Below are positions 39,845 to 49,688 of a stretch of DNA of 58,673 bases, one piece after another. The notes under the pieces were generated by a model, which saw only the letters and a list, made by a program, of their open reading frames with translations, was not told the DNA's origin and ran no database searches. Origin of the DNA: Alkalibaculum sporogenes (GTDB lineage Bacteria; Bacillota; Clostridia; Eubacteriales; Alkalibacteraceae). Within the stretch, counting starts at the first letter, position 1. Every line of letters begins with the position of its first letter. Made by a program: the position numbers and the translations under genes. Location: positions 1 to 58,673 of the forward strand of contig NZ_WHNX01000018.1 of assembly GCF_009362815.1 (NCBI RefSeq), given 5' to 3'.

Positions 39845-40256
39845 TTATTTTTCCTTGCCAATATAATGTTTCCAGTTATAATATGTTTTTTTATCGTGTA
39901 TATCAATCATAATATCATTTACTGAAATTATATGTTCATTAAGCCAAATAACTTTAGCTATATCTTTATCAGTATTCATTTCCCAATAAATTGTTTCATC
40001 ATCGTATTGTTTCTCAGCATTTTGCTTAGACGTGATTCCTACTCTTACTTGTGCCCTTACAGTAGCACCACCGTCATCTACTAAATAAGAACCTGCTACA
40101 TATTCTTGATTTGGAGATAAAAATTCTTCTTTAAATTCTCCTCTTCCATTCAATTCAGGTAGTTGTACAGATACTAAATCATATAATAAATATCCTAATA
40201 TTCCTGAGATAATAATAGGAATGCTGATAATTATATATTTTTTTTAAATTTTTCAT
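39845..40256 (-). pseudogene. DUF5412-like membrane-anchored protein, frameshifted at an A8 tract
   Basis: A main frame (39845-40153) encodes the DUF5412-like domain (SPNQEYVAGSYLVDDGGAT, ETIYWE). Upstream the same frame encodes a membrane helix but has no start; an ATG at 40254-40256 lies in another frame and would join it if the A8 run had nine A. So the gene is either broken by one base, restored by slippage, or miscalled. A TTG at 40151-40153 could start a short soluble form but lacks a ribosome site. Confidence 0.6.
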
Positions 40257-40483
40257 CCCACCTAATATTTGATAATAACGCTCTTCTACATCATATATAC
40301 TAGTATACTAACAGAAAACCAAACTGTATAGAAGGTCTTCATAAGATCACCAGATTCTAAACTTTAATAACCATATTCCTCACATTTATCAACTAACTTT
40401 TCCCAACACTCATTTTCTATATCGTTTACTTATCCCACTCCTAATAATATAAATTGATTAACAAATCTATCCTAACTTAAAAA

Positions 40484-40696
40484 TTAATCTATACTTTTTA
40501 TAAAGTACATAAAACTATAAGACATAATAAGTAAAGCTAGTGCTTTAAAAATACATTTCATAGTATATACTACCAAAAAGTAACTCCCTACATATGTAGA
40601 GTTCACCATGGCATTAGCTGTAGATCCTGGGATTAATAACATAATCAATCCTGTGATAATGCCTATAATTAAACATATGATATTTTTATTATTCAT
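40484..40696 (-). CDS. Small membrane protein
   Basis: 70 residues with hydrophobic segments at about 5-22 and 38-66. The first may be a signal anchor. No family recognised. It lies in a loosely packed region between the DUF5412 gene and the Spo0E-like gene; 40257-40483 shows no gene. Confidence 0.45.
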   Translation of the reverse strand: MNNKNIICLIIGIITGLIMLLIPGSTANAMVNSTYVGSYFLVVYTMKCIFKALALLIMSYSFMYFIKSID

Positions 40697-40874
40697 ATTA
40701 ACCTACCTCATCTAATTTAATTACCTCATATTAATATAGTTAGCACTATAAAGGTATCCAAATCATAAATTACCGAGACATTTATTCGCATATATGTCAA
40801 CATAATAGTATATTTTTTTACCTCTTATAGTTTATTTTTATATATAAAATATTATAACATTAGCATAAAAAAAA

Positions 40875-40882
40875 TTGTCGAA
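40875..40882 (+). promoter_or_regulatory. Spo0A box upstream of the Spo0E-like gene
   Basis: TTGTCGAA, an exact match to the consensus Spo0A-binding box, 100 bases upstream of the Spo0E-like ATG. A TATAAT lies at 40945-40950. Regulation by Spo0A of a phosphatase that acts on Spo0A would be a feedback loop. Single box only, so evidence is moderate. Confidence 0.5.
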
Positions 40883-40982
40883 ATATAGGTTTCTTTCTGA
40901 TATAGAAAATTTACCCATTAAATATTTTCTAATGCATAATTACATATAATTTGTACAACCTAATATATAGGTGGTGATTTAA

Positions 40983-41159
40983 ATGTCTGAAATTCAAGAT
41001 TTACTTGATGATATTGAAAAACTAAGAAAAAATTTAGAAGAACTACTTGATAAGAAACAGGTAAACCTTCAAGATCCTGATATAATAGTTGCAAGCCAAA
41101 TTTTAAATAGCACTATTACTAAATATAATGAATTCATTCTTAAAAAAAATAGTCAATGA
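40983..41159 (+). CDS. Spo0E-like aspartyl-phosphate phosphatase
   Basis: 58 residues forming a two-helix hairpin: LDDIEKLRKNLEELLD, a linker with DPDIIVASQILN, then STITKYNEFI. This is the Spo0E family pattern (helix, SQ-x-L-x3-I motif, helix). Family members remove phosphate from Spo0A and delay sporulation. The final Asp of the usual SQELD motif is Asn here, which may alter activity. Own ribosome site GGTGGTGA. Confidence 0.75.
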   Translation: MSEIQDLLDDIEKLRKNLEELLDKKQVNLQDPDIIVASQILNSTITKYNEFILKKNSQ

Positions 41160-41187
41160 AAAACTGATGTAAATCATCAGTTTTTTT
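41159..41187 (+). terminator. Terminator after the Spo0E-like gene
   Basis: AAAAACTGATG, short loop, CATCAG and seven T. It starts at the stop codon. Confidence 0.85.
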
Positions 41188-41653
41188 ATGTTTTATTCCC
41201 ACTTCTTCATTTACAATTACAATGTAAAATATATACCTACCTTTTTAATCTCACTTCCACTTAATGTTGTCAGTATAACTGATATATTTGTCGTGTAAAT
41301 CTTAAAAATAATCTTAAAATTTATCTTTTAATATCCTTATAATATTTATAATAACTCCCTCTAAATAATTGCCTAGATTAAACACAAGTAGCACTAGATT
41401 GAGTATTTTTATAATAATGATTTTTCCTATTTATGTGTTAGAGACCAGTTCTCATAAAAACTACATTTTAATTATTGTGAAGTCTATACTTTTATATATT
41501 AATCATGATAAGATAAAGTGAAACCATAACCTTATCCTCTACTAGGTATTGATGTGGTTCAAACTTGATTATCTTATTTAATAATCCAAAGAACCTACCT
41601 TATTACAATATAGTTATCTGTTTATTTAAATAAAAGTACAGGAGAAATTATAA
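41188..41653. other. Noncoding stretch
   Basis: 466 bases with no convincing gene on either strand. It contains the second copy of the short intergenic repeat (41376-41414). The rest is AT-rich without other structure that I can see. Confidence 0.5.
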
Positions 41654-41869
41654 ATGTCCAATGATGAATTCCAAAAACTTATATTAGAAAAGTTAACTTC
41701 AATAGAAATAGGACAAACTGAAATCAAAGCTGAGCTTAAGGCAGTTTATGAACAGACTGCAAATTTGACTGAGTTTATGACTGAAACAAAACTAGATTTC
41801 TTTAATATAAAAGATACTCTACGTTTTTTACTTCATAAAGAAATTGAGACTGAGAAAGAATTATTTTAA
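41654..41869 (+). CDS. Coiled-coil protein, function unknown
   Basis: 71 residues, start after CAGGAG. Helical throughout: EFQKLILEKLTSIEIG then long charged heptads to the end. Similar short coiled coils are common in Firmicutes next to MerR-like or membrane genes, but no partner is visible here. Confidence 0.6.
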   Translation: MSNDEFQKLILEKLTSIEIGQTEIKAELKAVYEQTANLTEFMTETKLDFFNIKDTLRFLLHKEIETEKELF

Positions 41870-42081
41870 CATTAATTTAAATCATACTTAGATATTAATA
41901 TTTGCTCATGTTTTTAAGATAAACTTAAGGGTAAAAATATGGAAAATAGTATGCAAGTTATTTATTTATTGTTTATTAGTAATCTTTATGCTAATAAAAG
42001 GATTTTTTATTTAAATACAGATATATTGTTGGAGTTTTAATCTCTCTCAACATATAATATGCACCCTAAGGAGATTACACA

Positions 42082-42348
42082 TTGAACTATTTAGATTACG
42101 AAGAACTCTATCGAGTACCAGTAGATATAGATAATATAAATAGTAAAGAAAATAATAATATAATTAAAAAATCTTCTAATAAAATAAGAAATGCTTTAAT
42201 GACTGGCATAAATCATTTTAATAACAGAATAAACATCTTACGCTATATAAACCGCAATCATGAAATACAAATATTTTTAGAATTTATTGCGGGAATCACA
42301 GGTTTATTAATATTTTTATATAGTATGGTCGTGTTAGTATTGTTGTAA
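42082..42348 (+). CDS. Membrane-anchored small protein
   Basis: 88 residues from TTG 42082, nine bases after AAGGAG. Polar Asn-rich N-terminus and one C-terminal membrane helix (about 67-88). No family recognised. Confidence 0.45.
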   Translation: MNYLDYEELYRVPVDIDNINSKENNNIIKKSSNKIRNALMTGINHFNNRINILRYINRNHEIQIFLEFIAGITGLLIFLYSMVVLVLL

Positions 42349-42391
42349 TACCCTGTTCTCAATTATTACGCACCTATATTAACAATATAAA

Positions 42392-43015
42392 CTATTTATT
42401 AATTTTAATGAGGAACTTAGTTAAATGATTCTCTATTCCTTTTTCTTGATAATATCCAGCTATAGAGATTATTAACGCTCCTATAGTATCTAAAATTATA
42501 TCTGACATAGTATCATCTAAGCTTGCATTTTGCATTGTAGTATTAAAAAAATAATCTATTGTGTACTCGTATATCTCCCAAATAGCTCCTATTGCTATAG
42601 CAAAACAAAATGAAAATAAGGCTACAAAACCAGGAGATAATTTAATATTAATTTTCTTATTTGAATTTAGATAACTAACTATAAAAAATCCTATATTACC
42701 GAAAATAAGACCAGATAATCCATGTAGCATCTTATCCCACCACCAAAACACACTGTAAAATCCATTAGTACTACCTAGAAAAACTGCAGCATAAATATAA
42801 ATTACTAATACAATTTCAAATATACTTGGTATATCCACTCTAAATTTCTTCTCTACAATGTATGGTAAAAACATCATAATCAATGTGAGTATCGTCATTC
42901 CTAAATAAGCCCAGTCACCTTGGAGAAATGATATTATCCCCGCGTATACTAGGGATATACGTATCACAATAAAAACTACTACTCTTAACTTATCAATATA
43001 TTTTTTCATATACAC
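42392..43015 (-). CDS. DUF2238/YjdF-like integral membrane protein
   Basis: 207 residues with six hydrophobic segments. WWWDKMLHGLSGLIFG, GAIWEIYEY and DDTMSDIILDTIGAL are the conserved acidic/His motifs of the YjdF-type family, which sit at membrane faces. Function unknown. Transcribed alone, convergent to 42082-42348. Confidence 0.75.
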   Translation of the reverse strand: MYMKKYIDKLRVVVFIVIRISLVYAGIISFLQGDWAYLGMTILTLIMMFLPYIVEKKFRVDIPSIFEIVLVIYIYAAVFLGSTNGFYSVFWWWDKMLHGLSGLIFGNIGFFIVSYLNSNKKINIKLSPGFVALFSFCFAIAIGAIWEIYEYTIDYFFNTTMQNASLDDTMSDIILDTIGALIISIAGYYQEKGIENHLTKFLIKINK

Positions 43016-43214
43016 ACTCCATTATTTTATTATTATAAAATTCAGCATAGTTTATTCTCTATAATTCTAAAGTTTTGATAATGAGCTTTATTCTATAAAC
43101 TTCGTTTTTTTACTATTTTTGGTTATTAATTAAAGTAACTGGGTATATAATTTATATTAGCGATTAGCTAAGTAAATACCATGAAAAAAGTAATAATTAT
43201 AGGAGGTCATTAAA

Positions 43215-43772
43215 ATGACAAAAATAGGCATAATATTAGGAAGTACTCGACCTGGAAGAAATGGAGAAGCAGTTGCTAATTGGATCTATAAGCGTTCTCA
43301 AGAGAGAAATGATGCAGAATTTGAGATAGTAGATATAGCAGATTATAATCTTCCTCTACTAGATGAACCATATCCCGCTGCAATGGTACAATACACTAAG
43401 GATCATACTAAAAAATGGTCAGCTAAAATTTCTGAATTTGATGGATTTATATTTGTAACACCTGAATACAATCATTCAATATCTGGAGCACTAAAAAATG
43501 CTATAGACTTTCTGAATGTGGAATGGAATAATAAAGCTGCTGGATTTGTTAGCTATGGCAGCGCTGGAGGGGTTAGAGCAGTTGAGCACTTAAGACTTAT
43601 TGCTGGAGAACTTAAAATAGCAGATGTACGTGCTCAAGTTATGCTTTCGCTTTTTACTGATTTTGTTAACATGAGTGAATTTAAACCAAATTCTATACAT
43701 GATGAAGCTGTAGTTGCACTCTTTGATCAATTGATCTCATGGAGCAATGCTTTAAAATCAGTGCGTCAATAG
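43215..43772 (+). CDS. NADPH-dependent FMN reductase
   Basis: 185 residues, flavodoxin-like. GSTRPGRNGEAV binds FMN phosphate (about 9-20), PEYNHSISGALKNAIDFL is the family signature (about 80-97), and SYGSAGGVRA follows. Reduces FMN or quinones with NADPH. Single gene after AGGAGG. Confidence 0.9.
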   Translation: MTKIGIILGSTRPGRNGEAVANWIYKRSQERNDAEFEIVDIADYNLPLLDEPYPAAMVQYTKDHTKKWSAKISEFDGFIFVTPEYNHSISGALKNAIDFLNVEWNNKAAGFVSYGSAGGVRAVEHLRLIAGELKIADVRAQVMLSLFTDFVNMSEFKPNSIHDEAVVALFDQLISWSNALKSVRQ

Positions 43773-43795
43773 AGAATTTTAACACTAATACTTAA

Positions 43796-43827
43796 TCAAG
43801 ATATTAAAATTAGTTTTAATATCTTGA
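43796..43827 (+). terminator. Hairpin after the FMN reductase
   Basis: TCAAGATATTAAAA, four-base loop, TTTTAATATCTTGA, a perfect 14-bp stem 24 bases after the stop. The following T-run is short. Confidence 0.6.
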
Positions 43828-44000
43828 CATTTTCATTTATTGATGTTAATATTAGTTATTGCTTAAATTAACAGTAACTAAATTTAACTTAAATATTTTT
43901 AATTGGTGCCATTTTATAAATGTATTATCCTAATTAAGAAATGTATTTGTTATATGTATTACAAAGATTTAGGGAAAATGAAATTAGGAGGTACACCAAT

Positions 44001-44198
44001 ATGAATGGTACAGTAAAATGGTTTAATTCAGACAAAGGTTTTGGTTTTATAACTACTGAAGATGGTAAAGATGTTTTTGCACATTATTCTCAAATCAATT
44101 CAAGTGGATTCAAAACTTTAGAAGAAGGTCAAAAAGTAACTTTTGATCTTGCTGAAGGACAAAAAGGACCACAAGCAGAAAATATTGAAGTTGCTTAA
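44001..44198 (+). CDS. Cold-shock protein (CspA family)
   Basis: 65 residues from ATG 44001 with AGGAGG nine bases upstream. RNP1 KGFGFITT and RNP2 VFAHYSQI define the single-stranded nucleic-acid-binding surface. RNA chaperone. The noncoding stretch upstream (43828-44000) may include a long 5' leader, as often in csp genes. Confidence 0.95.
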   Translation: MNGTVKWFNSDKGFGFITTEDGKDVFAHYSQINSSGFKTLEEGQKVTFDLAEGQKGPQAENIEVA

Positions 44199-44212
44199 TA
44201 TTGAAATATTTT

Positions 44213-44242
44213 AACCTTATGCATTTTGCATAAGGTTTTTTT
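44213..44242 (+). terminator. Terminator of the cold-shock gene
   Basis: AACCTTATGCA, TTT, TGCATAAGGTT and a run of T, 14 bases after the stop. Confidence 0.9.
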
Positions 44243-44426
44243 ATTATCGCGAAGACAATGAGCCAAGCGAAAACTTGTTTTCGATAGGATTCTAAACCTA
44301 ACTTAGTCAAATAGCTTGCTAATTTGACTAAGTTAGGTTTAGAATCCGCAAATGAAAGCTTGCTTTCATTTGGCGACTGTCCGCGTGACCACAGAGAAAC
44401 TCGCGAAGCATGTTTCTTGTGGTTTA
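44243..44426 (+). repeat. Modular hairpin element, copy 2 (fullest)
   Basis: Left module TTATCGCGAAGACAATGAGC; a 26-bp perfect stem (44287-44312 with 44322-44347) around loop AGCTTGCTA; a 10-bp palindrome with GC-TT-GC centre (44350-44371); right module CATTTGGCGACTGTC to a third hairpin ending TTGTGGTTT. Lies between two convergent genes. Copies 3 and 4 share its end modules in the opposite orientation. Confidence 0.8.
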
Positions 44427-44454
44427 CCATGACCCAATCTCTTCGTTCTAATTC

Positions 44455-45594
44455 CTATTGTTTCATCGCTTTTACAAACTCTACATGTATTTCACTTTTT
44501 AATACTACTCCATATTTTCTTAAAACCCAGTCTAACGCTTTTAACGTTATATATACTTTTTCTTCACGACAATTTTCTCCCATATGTCCTATCCTGAATA
44601 CTTTATCTTTTAAAAAGTTAAATCCACCTGCAATCATAATATTATAATCCTCAACCATAGTTATGAAGATTTCATTATATGAGATTCCTTCAGGCACTAG
44701 TGCCGTTGTAACGGTATTGGAATAACCACTAGTAGCATATAACTTAATTCCAGAGTTCAAAAGACTAACTCTTGTAGCATTTGCTATTTTTTTATGTCGC
44801 AGTAACACATCTTTATCCATTAAAATTCTATCAACTGCTTCTCTTAATCCATAGATATCGCTTATTGGCTGTGTATATGGAAATGTTTTATTTTGATACC
44901 AATTTTTCCAGATACTTAGATTAGAATAAAAACCAGCAATTGGCGTTGATCTATTATTAATTTTTTGCCATGCTTTTTCACTTATACTTAATATCGTTAA
45001 CCCTGGTGCTGCTGAAAGGCATTTCTGGGAACCTGATAATACAATATCCATATCCCACTCATCTACCTTCATTTCTTCTCCTCCAAGAGCTGAAACAGAA
45101 TCAACAACAGTAATAATCCCGTATTTATTTAAAAGAGGGCACATGTTTTTTACTGGATTAGTTATTCCTGAAGGAGTTTCACAGTGTACTAATGTTGCTA
45201 TTTTAAACTTATTGTCCACCTTCAAAAATTCTTCTAGTTCATTTACTGACACAGCTTTTTTATAATCAGTTTTAAAATAAGTCACATCAGCCCCATATAT
45301 TTTTGCAAAATCAGCAAATCCATTGCCAAATATTCCATTATCGATACATAACACTCTATCACCTGGTTCTATTAATGAAGCGCAACTTGCTTCTAATCCG
45401 AGTATACCCTCTCCATTTAAAATTAAAACTTCATTTGTCGTGTTATATACTTTTTTCAACTGTTCACAAGTTTCCTTATAAAACTCATAGAAATTTTTAT
45501 CTAAATCAGGATTTGTAACTTCCCTTGACATAGCCTTTCTTACATCTTCATGAATATAAGTTGGTCCAGGTGTCATTATCATAGGTGTTTTCAT
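44455..45594 (-). CDS. Class V aminotransferase (alanine-glyoxylate/serine-pyruvate type)
   Basis: 379 residues. The PLP-lysine lies in SGSQKCLSAAPGL (about 190-202), with Asp in VVDSVSALGG (about 168). The start TPGPTYIHEDVRKAM is typical of the family. Converts an amino acid and keto acid pair, exact substrates unknown. It is 15 bases downstream of an ECF transporter S component, so the two may share a substrate pathway, perhaps a vitamin precursor. Confidence 0.88.
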   Translation of the reverse strand: MKTPMIMTPGPTYIHEDVRKAMSREVTNPDLDKNFYEFYKETCEQLKKVYNTTNEVLILNGEGILGLEASCASLIEPGDRVLCIDNGIFGNGFADFAKIYGADVTYFKTDYKKAVSVNELEEFLKVDNKFKIATLVHCETPSGITNPVKNMCPLLNKYGIITVVDSVSALGGEEMKVDEWDMDIVLSGSQKCLSAAPGLTILSISEKAWQKINNRSTPIAGFYSNLSIWKNWYQNKTFPYTQPISDIYGLREAVDRILMDKDVLLRHKKIANATRVSLLNSGIKLYATSGYSNTVTTALVPEGISYNEIFITMVEDYNIMIAGGFNFLKDKVFRIGHMGENCREEKVYITLKALDWVLRKYGVVLKSEIHVEFVKAMKQ

Positions 45595-45609
45595 ATTTGC
45601 CTCCTAATA

Positions 45610-46158
45610 TTATAGTATATTTTTTATTTTCTTTATTGCAGGTGTTAATAATAGTGCAAATAACCCAATGACTAATTGTGTAATATTTCCTGGTACTGAA
45701 GTAACTGGTGTAATCCAATTTCCATATAAGATGACTTCCGTTAAATAGTATCCCCCTATCATCCATATCCCACTAATGATAATTGCAAGAATATTTATTA
45801 AAATGCTCTCACCATTTTTTCCTCTATAATTAGAAATACTACCTAATAAATAGCCCATAATACCTCTTATAATAAAAGTAAATGGAGCCCATGCAGTCCA
45901 CCCTGATAAGATATCAAATAAACCCATACCAAAAGCTCCTGCCATTGCACCTTTTTTCTTACCAAATGTAAAAGATACTGTAAAGAGTATTACATTACCC
46001 AAATGTACAAGACCACCATTAATTGATATGGGTAAACGTATATTTATAAACATTGTCCCTATGAAAACCATAGCAATTAATAATCCTGTAACTACTAGAT
46101 CCTTTGCACTTGTTCTAACTGTATTTTCTTTTAATATTTGATTTTCCACAATTCCCAT
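45610..46158 (-). CDS. ECF transporter S component
   Basis: 182 residues with five or six membrane helices. ISINGGLVHLGNVILFTVSFTFGKKKGA with the basic loop, and AxxxA-type helix 1 (GLLIAMVFIGT), are usual in group II S components that use a shared ECF module. Substrate could be a thiamine or pyridoxine precursor, judging by neighbours (thiC, PLP enzyme), but this is not proven. Confidence 0.78.
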   Translation of the reverse strand: MGIVENQILKENTVRTSAKDLVVTGLLIAMVFIGTMFINIRLPISINGGLVHLGNVILFTVSFTFGKKKGAMAGAFGMGLFDILSGWTAWAPFTFIIRGIMGYLLGSISNYRGKNGESILINILAIIISGIWMIGGYYLTEVILYGNWITPVTSVPGNITQLVIGLFALLLTPAIKKIKNIL

Positions 46159-46271
46159 CCTCCTAATACTATGTGTTATTACTATAATAATTCTTAATTG
46201 TCACTCTGTAAATGTGCAGATTTATATTTTTTAAAGGGTACAGTTTTTTTTATTTTTCTCATTGTCTTCAT

Positions 46272-46364
46272 AAACCACAAGAAACACTCTTTGCGAGTTT
46301 CTCGCGGTTACGCGGTAGTCGCCAAATGTCTGCAAGCAGCTATTTGGCTCATTACTTCGCGATA
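46272..46364 (-). repeat. Modular hairpin element, copy 3
   Basis: On the minus strand: TTATCGCGAAGTAATGAGCC, a hairpin with CTGCTTGCAG, then ATTTGGCGACTACCGCGT and GAGAAACTCGC to TTTCTTGTGGTTT. Both end modules match copy 2, the middle is different and shorter. Directly beside it is a separate 13-bp perfect hairpin (46366-46397, ACCAAATAAGAGC with GCTCTTATTTGGT). Confidence 0.78.
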
Positions 46365-46463
46365 AACCAAATAAGAGCCTTTCAGCTCTTATTTGGTAAA
46401 CTTACTTTTGTATTCTAATTAGCATGTTATAAATACAATTAGGTATGTATAAAACTCAACATA

Positions 46464-47765
46464 TTAACAGAATTCTACTGTTTCACCATTTAGAATCTTA
46501 TTTGTAGTTCTCATGGCACACATCTTACCGCACATAGAACAACTTTGATCATCAGCAGGAGGTGTGCTTTCAAAATATTCTCTAGCTTTCTTACCATCAA
46601 TTGCAAGTGAGAACATCTCTTCCCAATCAATACGACGTCTAGCATCACTCATTTTATTGTCTATATCTCTTGCATTAGGTACACCTTTTGCTATATCGGC
46701 GGCATGTGCAGCAATTTTTGTGGCAATAATACCTTCTTTTACATCTTCTAAGTTTGGCAAACGTAGATGTTCAGCTGGTGTAACATAACATAGAAAATCT
46801 GCTCCATGGGAAGCTGCTATTGCTCCACCAATTGCTGAAGTAATATGATCGTAACCTGGCGCTATATCTGTGACAATAGGACCTAAAACATAAAATGGTG
46901 CACCAAAACACAATCTTTTTTGTAGAGTCATATTTGCAGCAATCTCATTTATTGCCATATGTCCTGGTCCTTCCACCATTACTTGTACGTCTTTTTCCCA
47001 TGCGCGTTTTGTAAGCATTCCAAGTTCTATGAGTTCACTTATTTGACCTGCATCGCTACTATCATTAATACTTCCTGGTCTTAGTGCATCTCCCAAACTA
47101 ATTGTCACATCATACTTACGTAAAATTTCTAAAATATCGTCATAATATTCATAAAATGGATTTTCGTTTCCAGTCATTTCCATCCATGCAAATATTAAAG
47201 ATCCACCTCTCGACACAATATTTGTTAGTCGATTCGAACCTCTAAAGCTCTCAATAGCACGTCTGTTAATACCTGCATGGATAGTCATAAAATCTACACC
47301 TTCTATCGCATGTGCTTCGATAACACTCAAAAAGTCAATTGCTTTTATTTTCATTAAATCTTTTTCAAGATAACCTATCGCATCATACATAGGTACAGTA
47401 CCAATCATAGCCTGTGAATAATCAATTAGTTCTTTACGAAAAGTATTTGTCTTACCATAATTACTTAAATCCATTATTGCTTCAACTCCAAAATCAATTG
47501 CCATCTTCACTTTATCCATCTCTTTAGTATAATCAGCACAATCTCCAGAGACACCTAGATTCACATTGATTTTTGTCTTTAAGCCTTCTCCTATTCCTTC
47601 AGGGCTAAGTGATTTATGATTAATATTAGCTGGAATTGCAACTTTACCACAAGCTATCAGATCTCTCAGCTTATCTACAGAGATATACTCCTTCTCTGCT
47701 ACAATCGACATTTCTTTTGTAATAATCCCTTTTTTTGCTGCCTCCATCTGTGTTTTATAAATCAT
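46464..47765 (-). CDS. thiC: Phosphomethylpyrimidine synthase ThiC
   Basis: 433 residues; converts aminoimidazole ribotide to HMP phosphate with radical SAM chemistry in thiamine synthesis. C-terminal cluster motif [11 protein letters not shown] (C-x2-C-x4-C type) is present, as are MVEGPGHM and GDALRPGS. Length matches the short anaerobe form. Expression is under a TPP riboswitch upstream (47904-48043). Confidence 0.97.
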   Translation of the reverse strand: MIYKTQMEAAKKGIITKEMSIVAEKEYISVDKLRDLIACGKVAIPANINHKSLSPEGIGEGLKTKINVNLGVSGDCADYTKEMDKVKMAIDFGVEAIMDLSNYGKTNTFRKELIDYSQAMIGTVPMYDAIGYLEKDLMKIKAIDFLSVIEAHAIEGVDFMTIHAGINRRAIESFRGSNRLTNIVSRGGSLIFAWMEMTGNENPFYEYYDDILEILRKYDVTISLGDALRPGSINDSSDAGQISELIELGMLTKRAWEKDVQVMVEGPGHMAINEIAANMTLQKRLCFGAPFYVLGPIVTDIAPGYDHITSAIGGAIAASHGADFLCYVTPAEHLRLPNLEDVKEGIIATKIAAHAADIAKGVPNARDIDNKMSDARRRIDWEEMFSLAIDGKKAREYFESTPPADDQSCSMCGKMCAMRTTNKILNGETVEFC

Positions 47766-47903
47766 AATTATTCTCCTTTAATTTTATTTATATATGCAGT
47801 GAGACTTATAGGGATAAGTTCTAGTACAAGAATAACGTCTTTAACACTCATTAAGCACGATAGATTGGTTTGCCTAAGCGCGCAAGTTGAAATTTCTATC
47901 GTA

Positions 47904-47936
47904 CAAAAAAAGTGCTACCAAAAAAGGTAAGCACTT
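47904..47936 (-). terminator. Riboswitch-controlled terminator before thiC
   Basis: Minus strand: AGTGCTTACC, T-rich loop, GGTAGCACT and seven T. It lies 30 bases after the TPP aptamer and 140 bases before the thiC start, so TPP binding would favour this stem. Confidence 0.88.
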
Positions 47937-47965
47937 ATGTATACATTATAAACTTAATAAATGTA

Positions 47966-48043
47966 TCTTGCTTCCCTACACCGGTTTTAACCGACAGGTT
48001 CAAAGGGTCAGGTTTTAACCTTCTCAACTTAATGTTCCCCTGC
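47966..48043 (-). promoter_or_regulatory. TPP riboswitch aptamer
   Basis: On the minus strand the conserved pieces occur in order: AGGGGAAC, GTTGAGA, ACCTGACCCTTTGAACCTG, and GTAGGGAAG. These are the P2/P4/J elements of the thiamine pyrophosphate riboswitch. With the terminator at 47904-47936 it controls thiC by premature termination. Confidence 0.95.
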
Positions 48044-48155
48044 AATATAACTATATATTAGCTCTTTTTTTTTATTATGTCAATCAATGACTTCATTTAA
48101 AATTTATTAAATAATTTATTTTTCAAAATATAAAACTTTCTCAATTACCTATTCA

Positions 48156-49163
48156 TTATTTTCCGTTTATTGTACCAATATTTTTAATTATTATAGATAT
48201 AGTTCCATCAATGTTGTTAACAAACTCAACCAACTCATTATCTGATAAGCAGCTTGAAGGTATATTTATTTCTATACCAGAATCTGTGACTAACTTTTGC
48301 TTTTTCACAATTCTTTTTTCGGCATTTGGACTAATTTTAATCTTGTTTTCCTGTATACCTGCATCTAATATACCTTGCTTAAATGCTTTTTTACCAATCT
48401 CATCTTCAAAGGTTGTATCTGCTAGATTATCTAAATCAATTTCATTAGTCATTACAAAGGTATCAGCGATTGTTTTTCTAAATGTATTCAATTTAGAAAT
48501 ATCATTATTATACTCATTTTGTATAATTGTCTTAGCAGTTTTTTCAACTAAATCTACTACTTCTCTATCAGTACTGACTACCTTTGAGTTTAAAATGTAT
48601 TTAGTAATATACTCTTCTTTTACACCGTTTATTTCATATTTTTTATCCTTTACTATAAGATATTGAGTTTCTAAATTTACAATAACAAACTCATCTAGCT
48701 TTTGAGTCTCTAAAGGAAGAGTACAAGGTTGTTTAATAATCGTATTTCTATATCCATCTTCACTTTCAACATAATGAATATAACTATATTTGTAATTAAA
48801 TTTAAAAATTCCTAAGTAATTCTGACCATCGTGCATAAAATCCACAATGAGAAGATCACCAGATATAACTGATGTACCATTAACCATAAAATCTATAAAT
48901 GTCTTAGCGATTATTTTGCTAGTTTCCAAAAAATTATCATTTTGCACATATGATTGGATTATCTTCAAAAATCCATTATTTTCTCTATCTTCAAAGTTAG
49001 TATTTTTAACATCAATATCGCTAAAACACTTTAGTATATGTTTATTTAAATATTCATTAATTTCTGAGTCCATTGGAATGGTTTTATCAGATACAACAGA
49101 AATGCCTCCTGCATTATCTAGAATATGTAATATTGCTCGTTTAATTGTTATATCTTGACCCAT
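48156..49163 (-). CDS. ndpA: Nucleoid-associated protein, NdpA/YejK family
   Basis: 335 residues. The start (AILHILDNAGGISVVSD), FMVNGTSVISGDLLI and the EGxYI-type core match the 37-kD nucleoid-associated family. The role in nucleoid or DNA ends is poorly known; some relatives lie in mobile or defense loci. Alone on its strand between thiC and a small gene. Confidence 0.82.
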   Translation of the reverse strand: MGQDITIKRAILHILDNAGGISVVSDKTIPMDSEINEYLNKHILKCFSDIDVKNTNFEDRENNGFLKIIQSYVQNDNFLETSKIIAKTFIDFMVNGTSVISGDLLIVDFMHDGQNYLGIFKFNYKYSYIHYVESEDGYRNTIIKQPCTLPLETQKLDEFVIVNLETQYLIVKDKKYEINGVKEEYITKYILNSKVVSTDREVVDLVEKTAKTIIQNEYNNDISKLNTFRKTIADTFVMTNEIDLDNLADTTFEDEIGKKAFKQGILDAGIQENKIKISPNAEKRIVKKQKLVTDSGIEINIPSSCLSDNELVEFVNNIDGTISIIIKNIGTINGK

Positions 49164-49233
49164 AATACTCCCCTTCTGATGATTGAGTCATCTATGCTAT
49201 TATATTAATTTAATTCACTTCAATTTGTATTGA

Positions 49234-49413
49234 TTATAATTCTATTGTTGTTACAATCACATTGCCACTTTTATCTAGTAATGGAGTAAGCCCACCTGAG
49301 TAGCCAGCTGAATGATAAACATAGTTTACTCCTGTTTCTCGGTCAACCCATATCTCAGTTTGGTTTAATGTCCCTTGTGTATATGTTTTTATGAATCTAT
49401 CGTTTTTTTTCAT
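49234..49413 (-). CDS. DUF6440-like small protein
   Basis: 59 residues from ATG 49411-49413 with GAGGAG upstream; TAA 49234-49236. IWVDRETGVNYVYHSAGYSG followed by TPLLDKSGNVI is the DUF6440 pattern, a small beta-rich domain of unknown function. 49414-49688 upstream shows no further gene. Confidence 0.75.
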   Translation of the reverse strand: MKKNDRFIKTYTQGTLNQTEIWVDRETGVNYVYHSAGYSGGLTPLLDKSGNVIVTTIEL

Positions 49414-49688
49414 TTTATTCTCCTCAATATGATAAAGTGATTAATAAAAATTACTGTATATTGACAAATCTTATATTGCCTTATTAATAATACCATATCC
49501 GTAATCTGTTAATAAAGATATATTTATATTACCTTAAGCAATTACGCCTTTTGTTAAATATTAATGTCTTTATCATACCATCAACACCTTAATAGTAGTA
49601 TTACTAGATTTTTTTGATGTTCATCGGCAATTTCAGGTTACTTAATTTTATAAAAAATGATAAAATCTATTAAATAGGAGGAGATATA

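Noticed and set aside
46212-46418. Plus-strand 68-codon frame across hairpin element copy 3
   Set aside because: It only translates the palindromic element and its neighbour hairpin, without a ribosome site.
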